Part shown: piece by piece, positions 60,296 through 64,000 of the stretch
Layout: the number at the start of each line of letters is the position of its first letter
Numbering within the stretch: the stretch's first letter is position 1
Assembly (NCBI RefSeq): GCF_008312885.1
Contig: NZ_VSSO01000006.1
Coordinates: 62,001-126,000 of the forward strand
Length of the DNA stretch: 64,000 bases
From: Lolliginicoccus suaedae
GTDB taxonomy: Bacteria > Actinomycetota > Actinomycetes > Mycobacteriales > Mycobacteriaceae
Reading direction: 5' to 3'
Translations under genes and position numbers: made by a program
Notes under the pieces: generated by a model
Database searches by the model: none
What the model was told of the DNA's origin: nothing
The model's input: only the letters and a program-made list of their open reading frames with translations

Positions 60296-61315
60296 CTAGC
60301 GCAGATGAGCTCGTGGAAGGCCAGGCGTTATGCCTATATGTATGTGATCCCGGTGGACATCGTCCGAGAAGAATCCCTTGCGCGTTCCGTTCAAGTCGAT
60401 CGGCCCGCCCACTTCCGTAGCTCCGAGGCTAGCGGCGCGGCGCATGAATACCTCGACGAGTCCCGCTTCCATCTCGGGGCTCACCACCTTGATGCCATTG
60501 ATCTCCCTGATATCGACGGCCCGGCCAACCGCGTGATTGGACACCCGGTTCGTCGGGAAGACAGTCTGGATATGGCCGGTGTGCATGACCTGAACGGAGA
60601 AGGTGTATTCACGCGCTAGTCCGAGGAGGACGTTCAATAGTGGGTCATGCATCCTTCCCGAACGGATGTCGACCAAGGAGGGCCCGGAGAGGGTGATCCG
60701 TGGCTCGGAGAGGACAGCGAGGGAGGGACCAGAGAGAATGCCGACAGGTGTTCCTAGCGTAGTAAGCGGGTTGATTCTCTCGACTTCCCACAGAGCTCCC
60801 CGACGGCGCACACGAACATCAAGAGCAAGCTGACGGGTCGTGGCTTCTTGCGGTAGCGCCAGATGCTGGCTGAACAAGGTAATGACGGCAGCCTGGTCGC
60901 CCGACAGTCCGCCATATTGCGGATAGACCACTGCGACTGTGCTTTCCCTGGCATCCTCGACGTGGAGCGCGGCGGCGGATTCGGTGGCTCCGGGCGACGC
61001 CCCCGCAGCTGCAAGGCTCTCGGTACTGCTGCCGCCCGGCCCCCATGATCCGGCTGTTTCGATGAACGCCGCCGCCGTCCGCTTGATCTCCGGGGATACC
61101 TCTCCCGGTCCCGGTATCCAGTGACTGGCACCCGCCGACAAGGGGCGCGGAGGAGGCGCAAGAGTTGCCAGCCCGTCGGCGGGCTGCCTGCCTGCCAGCG
61201 TCGGCGCCGGGGAGCCTTGATCGGTCAGGAACGAGCCACCGGCTGCGCAGCCTGCTACTGCCCCGGCTGGCAGGGTGGCGATCAACGCCAGAAACCGTCG
61301 GCGATCCAGATGCAT
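60296..61315 (-). CDS. Tat-type lipoprotein with M15/LAS-like peptidase signature
   Basis: 339 residues. DRRRFLALIATLPAGAVAGC combines a twin-arginine motif and a lipobox (Cys at about 23). The C-terminal third holds VSNHAVGRAVDI (H-x-x-G-x-A-x-D zinc half-site) and VHRDHIHIG (second half-site), typical of LAS metallopeptidases such as D-Ala-D-Ala carboxypeptidases. The middle 150 residues have no recognised domain. Likely extracytoplasmic cell-wall or peptide hydrolase. ATG start; convergent with the glycosyltransferase. Confidence 0.7.
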   Translation of the reverse strand: MHLDRRRFLALIATLPAGAVAGCAAGGSFLTDQGSPAPTLAGRQPADGLATLAPPPRPLSAGASHWIPGPGEVSPEIKRTAAAFIETAGSWGPGGSSTESLAAAGASPGATESAAALHVEDARESTVAVVYPQYGGLSGDQAAVITLFSQHLALPQEATTRQLALDVRVRRRGALWEVERINPLTTLGTPVGILSGPSLAVLSEPRITLSGPSLVDIRSGRMHDPLLNVLLGLAREYTFSVQVMHTGHIQTVFPTNRVSNHAVGRAVDIREINGIKVVSPEMEAGLVEVFMRRAASLGATEVGGPIDLNGTRKGFFSDDVHRDHIHIGITPGLPRAHLR

Positions 61316-61324
61316 TGCTCCGCC

Positions 61325-61981
61325 CTAGCTCCTGGCATTCAGCTGGGTCCGGTATAGCCGGACTTTCCCGTGGTCCCGGGTTGCTAGCTCGCTGACGGGG
61401 GTCCAGCCGAGGTGTTCGTAGAACCGCGCTGCGCTGGAGTTGTCCGAGAATATGACCAGCTCGGCGGAACTCGCACCAGCCTGTCGGCACTGCGCTGCGA
61501 ATTCCCTGACCAGCGCGGCGCCAGCACCTTGCCCGCGAAGAGTGTCGCGCACGGCGAGATCCGACAAGACGGCGACCCGCGGAGCGACGCCATCAGGATC
61601 TGCGACAGGCCTCGAGCTCCCGAGGATTCGCTTTGTCCACGGCACGGCCCGCGAGCGTGCGAAACGGAGCAAGAGGGCGGGCCGCATCATCAACGACAGT
61701 GCGCCCTGCAGGAGGAGCAAGGCGAGGCTGCGCCGGTTGCCCAGCACGGCACGAGTGTGCGCGTCGTGATCCGTGGATCCCAGCAGAAAACCTGCGACGC
61801 CACCATTCGCGCTGCGATCAACCGCAACGAGGAACACCACATGAGGCGAGGCCAGCGCGGCGCGATGCCAGCGCCGCATGAAGCTCCTACCGAGCGCGGG
61901 AAACAGCCCCTGGGGCAGAAGCGTCATGTGTGTTCGTGCAGTCGCGTCCATGTCTTCTGCTGTCGCCCAGCGAATCAGCAC
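61325..61981 (-). CDS. GNAT family N-acetyltransferase
   Basis: 218 residues. LIRWATAEDMDATARTH start, a long insert (AHTRAVLGNRRSLALLLLQGALSL), then VAVLSDLAVRDTLRGQGAGAALVREF (acetyl-CoA motif) and LVIFSDNSSAARFYEHLGW. Substrate unknown. GTG start chosen because CCGGAG lies 5 bases upstream and the family begins here. 9 bases before the lipoprotein, probably cotranscribed. Confidence 0.8.
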   Translation of the reverse strand: MLIRWATAEDMDATARTHMTLLPQGLFPALGRSFMRRWHRAALASPHVVFLVAVDRSANGGVAGFLLGSTDHDAHTRAVLGNRRSLALLLLQGALSLMMRPALLLRFARSRAVPWTKRILGSSRPVADPDGVAPRVAVLSDLAVRDTLRGQGAGAALVREFAAQCRQAGASSAELVIFSDNSSAARFYEHLGWTPVSELATRDHGKVRLYRTQLNARS

Positions 61982-62213
61982 GCTGCTCCGGCTTGCTCCG
62001 CAGGGCTCCACCAGCAACTCCTAACAACAACGGAAGCAAGCGGTGCGTGCGACGCAGCGGTCCTGATAGGCAGATCCTGCGCCGCACAGGGTCTGGCGCA
62101 GGCAACAGCCAGCAGCTTCCAGGCTCCAACGTGATGAGAATCCCGGGGACTCTTCATGTGCTACCGGCAGGGTACGTGAGAGCCGCCGAGTCCGCTGCTG
62201 CTGCCGTGACTGG

Positions 62214-63170
62214 CTAGGCCGGCACTGCTGCCATGCCGAGGTTCGACAGGACCTCGCGGGTGGCCTTGGCGAAGTTGAGCGTGCAGAAATGCAGGCAGGG
62301 GGCCTCCTCGGCGATCAGCCGCTCGCACATCGTGGTGGCGAGCTCCATGCCGACCTTGCGAACCTCGGCCTTGTCCTCCTCCGGCCCGTTGCCGGCGGCG
62401 CGGGCGAGACGCTCCTCGATGCGGGAGGGGATCTGGGAGCCGGAGAGCTCCACGATCTTGCGCACCTGCCGCAGCGAGGTGATCGGCATGATGCCGGGGA
62501 TGATCGGCTTCTCGCCCTGGACGGGATCGGCCGCGACGACCCGATCCCGCAAGCGCAGGTAATCGTCCACCTCGAAGAACATCTGGGTGATCGAGTACTC
62601 GGCGCCCGCGCGGAGCTTCCCCAGGAGGAACCGGGTGTCCTCCTCGAGCGACGCGGCACGATAGTGGCCCTCGGGGAAGGACGCCACCCCGACGTGGAAG
62701 TCACCGAGCTCGCGGATGAGCCGCACCAGTTCCTCGGCGTACTCCAGGCCCTGCGGGTGCTTCACCCAGTTCCCCAGCGGATCGCCCGGCGGGTCCCCAC
62801 GCAGCGCGAGCAGGTTGACGATCCCGCGGTCGGCATAGGACCCCACGAGCCCGCGCAGCTCGTCGAGGCTGTGGTTCACGGCGGTCAAGTGGGCTACCGG
62901 CAGCAGGGTGGTCTCCTGCGCGAGCTGCCCAGCGATGCGCACGGTGCGGTCGCGGGTCGATCCGCCCGCGCCGTAGGTCATCGAGACGAAAGCCGGGTGC
63001 ATCTGCTCGAAGGTGCGCACGGCGCGCCACAGCCGCTGCTCCTCGACCTCGTTGCGAGGTGGATAGAACTCGACCGAGAACGGCGTTCCGCCGCGGTGCT
63101 CGCGGATGCGCTCGACGATCGATGGTGTCCGGCTGGTTCGCTCTGTCGACTGACTTGCCCTGATTGCCAC
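62214..63170 (-). CDS. metF: methylenetetrahydrofolate reductase
   Basis: 318 residues. FSVEFYPPRNEVEEQRLW, FVSMTYGAGGSTRDRTVR, LLPVAHLTAVNHSLDEL, VNLLALRGDPPGDPLG, GVASFPEGHY, ITQMFFEVDDYLRLRDRV and PGIMPITS are the MetF series. Matches Rv2172c in position. No Shine-Dalgarno is visible; a TATGCT just upstream and GTG codons at 63170/63176 suggest a leaderless transcript. The 232 bases down to the GNAT gene show no feature. Confidence 0.93.
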   Translation of the reverse strand: MAIRASQSTERTSRTPSIVERIREHRGGTPFSVEFYPPRNEVEEQRLWRAVRTFEQMHPAFVSMTYGAGGSTRDRTVRIAGQLAQETTLLPVAHLTAVNHSLDELRGLVGSYADRGIVNLLALRGDPPGDPLGNWVKHPQGLEYAEELVRLIRELGDFHVGVASFPEGHYRAASLEEDTRFLLGKLRAGAEYSITQMFFEVDDYLRLRDRVVAADPVQGEKPIIPGIMPITSLRQVRKIVELSGSQIPSRIEERLARAAGNGPEEDKAEVRKVGMELATTMCERLIAEEAPCLHFCTLNFAKATREVLSNLGMAAVPA

Positions 63171-63331
63171 ACACACAGCATACGGATTCCGTCGAGCGGT
63201 GACCGTGACGGAGCGCACCGCCCGCTGGCGCGGCTCCATGTCGCCCATCCGCGGGCCGGTCGCTACTCTGGTGCGCGGGTTCGGCCCGACAACGACAGGA
63301 GCCTGCGCTGAGCACACATCGAGACGCACTC

Positions 63332-64000
63332 GTGGCGCGCGATCTGCCGCCGCTGGTGACCAGTGCGCTGCAGGCGTTCTTCGCCTCGCGCAGGCCCCTC
63401 GTGGAGCCGATCGGGCCGGCCTACGCCACGGCGGTGGCACGGCTCGAGGCCTTCGTGCTCGATGGCGGCAAGCGGGTGCGCCCGATGTTCGCGTGGCTGG
63501 GCTGGGCCGCGGCAGGCGGCGATCCCTCCGGGCCTGATGCCGAGCAGATGGTGACCGCGTGCGCGGCGCTGGAGCTCGTGCAGGCGTGCGCGCTGATCCA
63601 CGACGACATCATCGATAACTCCGCGACGCGGCGCGGCCGTCCCACGGTGCATGTCGGGTTCGCCGCCGATCATGCCGACAACGGATGGTCCGGCAGCCCC
63701 GATCGCTTCGGAATGGCCGCGGGCATCATCACCGGCGACCTTGCTCTCGCCTGGGCTGACGATATGTTCTCCGGCTGCGGCCTGCCCGGCCCCGCGGTGG
63801 AGCGCGCGCGGCCTGTGTGGGCGGCCATGCGCACCGAGGTGCTCGGCGGGCAGCTGCTCGATATCGTCGCGGAGGCGTCCGGTGATGGTCGGCGCGGGAC
63901 GGCCGAGCTGATCAATCGGTTCAAGACCGCCGCCTACACCGTGGAGCGGCCGCTCCACCTTGGTGCCGCGATCGCGGGGGCCGAGGCCCCGCTCATCGAT
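63332..64000 (+). CDS. trans-polyprenyl diphosphate synthase, 3' truncated
   Basis: First 223 residues of an isoprenyl diphosphate synthase; the gene continues beyond the window. LDGGKRVRPMFAWLG, the first Asp-rich motif LIHDDIIDNSATRRGRPTVH, and GQLLDIVAEA are visible; the second Asp-rich motif lies outside. By position it is the idsA2/GGPP synthase of the Rv2173 locus and could supply carotenoid precursors. No good ribosome site precedes GTG 63332; a CTG at 63308 has AGGAG 6 bases upstream and would add eight residues in frame. Confidence 0.9.
   Translation, partial: MARDLPPLVTSALQAFFASRRPLVEPIGPAYATAVARLEAFVLDGGKRVRPMFAWLGWAAAGGDPSGPDAEQMVTACAALELVQACALIHDDIIDNSATRRGRPTVHVGFAADHADNGWSGSPDRFGMAAGIITGDLALAWADDMFSGCGLPGPAVERARPVWAAMRTEVLGGQLLDIVAEASGDGRRGTAELINRFKTAAYTVERPLHLGAAIAGAEAPLID

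Noticed and set aside
62018-62213. Small genes between the GNAT gene and metF
   Set aside because: Short frames only, with no ribosome site or family features.

Overview
The window is a high-GC chromosomal segment from an actinomycete of the order Mycobacteriales (mycolic-acid bacteria). The main evidence is gene order. The right half is a complete mycobacterial-type division and cell-wall cluster: ileS, wag31, yggT, sepF, yggS, pgeF, ftsZ, ftsQ, murC, murG, ftsW, murD, mraY, murF, murE, pbpB, ftsL, rsmH, mraZ, DUF3040. It is followed by a GNAT gene, lppM, metF and a polyprenyl synthetase, in the order seen around Rv2145c-Rv2173 of M. tuberculosis. The left half follows Rv1536-Rv1590 (bioB/bsaP, bioD, bioF, bioA, acyltransferase, TreY remnant, ilvA, dnaE, rluD, lspA). 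GTG starts and 4-nt stop/start overlaps are frequent. Carotenoid-modifying genes suggest a pigmented organism. A genus cannot be named safely; Dietzia-, Hoyosella- or Rhodococcus-like bacteria would fit.

Layout. 1-4650: end of an SDR gene converging on a malic enzyme, then a small membrane protein, a PHP phosphoesterase, a suppressor-of-fused-like protein and a 17M-like stress protein. 4861-7827: an unusual 988-residue fusion of SRPBCC, thiolase-like and crotonase parts. 7830-8010: short tandem repeats and a palindromic dispersed element. 8014-12835: biotin locus (bsaP, bioB, bioD, bioF, bioA), next to an ECF sigma factor with a SnoaL tail (12884-13921). 14080-17316: OatA-like acyltransferase plus a shortened TreY-like protein. 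17341-21123: DUF6918-like protein, ilvA, a Ddn-like F420 protein and a lipoprotein serpin. 21168-27862: dnaE, rarD, a small secreted protein, rluD and lspA. 27964-29607: two convergent lipoproteins sharing a terminator.

29824-53598: ileS preceded by an actinobacterial T-box leader, then the division and peptidoglycan cluster, all on the minus strand and largely translationally coupled. ftsZ is separated from ftsQ by a terminator and has its own promoter region. Four 10-nt-spaced GTGG boxes mark the MraZ operator at the head of the cluster. 53655-53940 is a repeat island carrying the second copy of the palindromic element found at 7884.

54075-64000: DUF3040, a HEPN-like protein, GNAT, then a plus-strand run of CrtO-like oxidoreductase, CruF-like carotenoid hydratase, lppM and a GT2 glycosyltransferase. 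This suggests a glycosylated acyclic-end carotenoid. After these come a Tat lipoprotein with an M15/LAS-type peptidase signature, another GNAT protein, metF, and the truncated start of a trans-polyprenyl diphosphate synthase.

Most genes are conserved housekeeping genes. The items most worth following up are the trifunctional thiolase-like fusion, the collapsed treY locus, the dispersed palindromic element with its flanking tandem repeats, the carotenoid genes wrapped around lppM, and the lipoprotein serpin. No wholly new multi-gene defence or mobile system was recognised.
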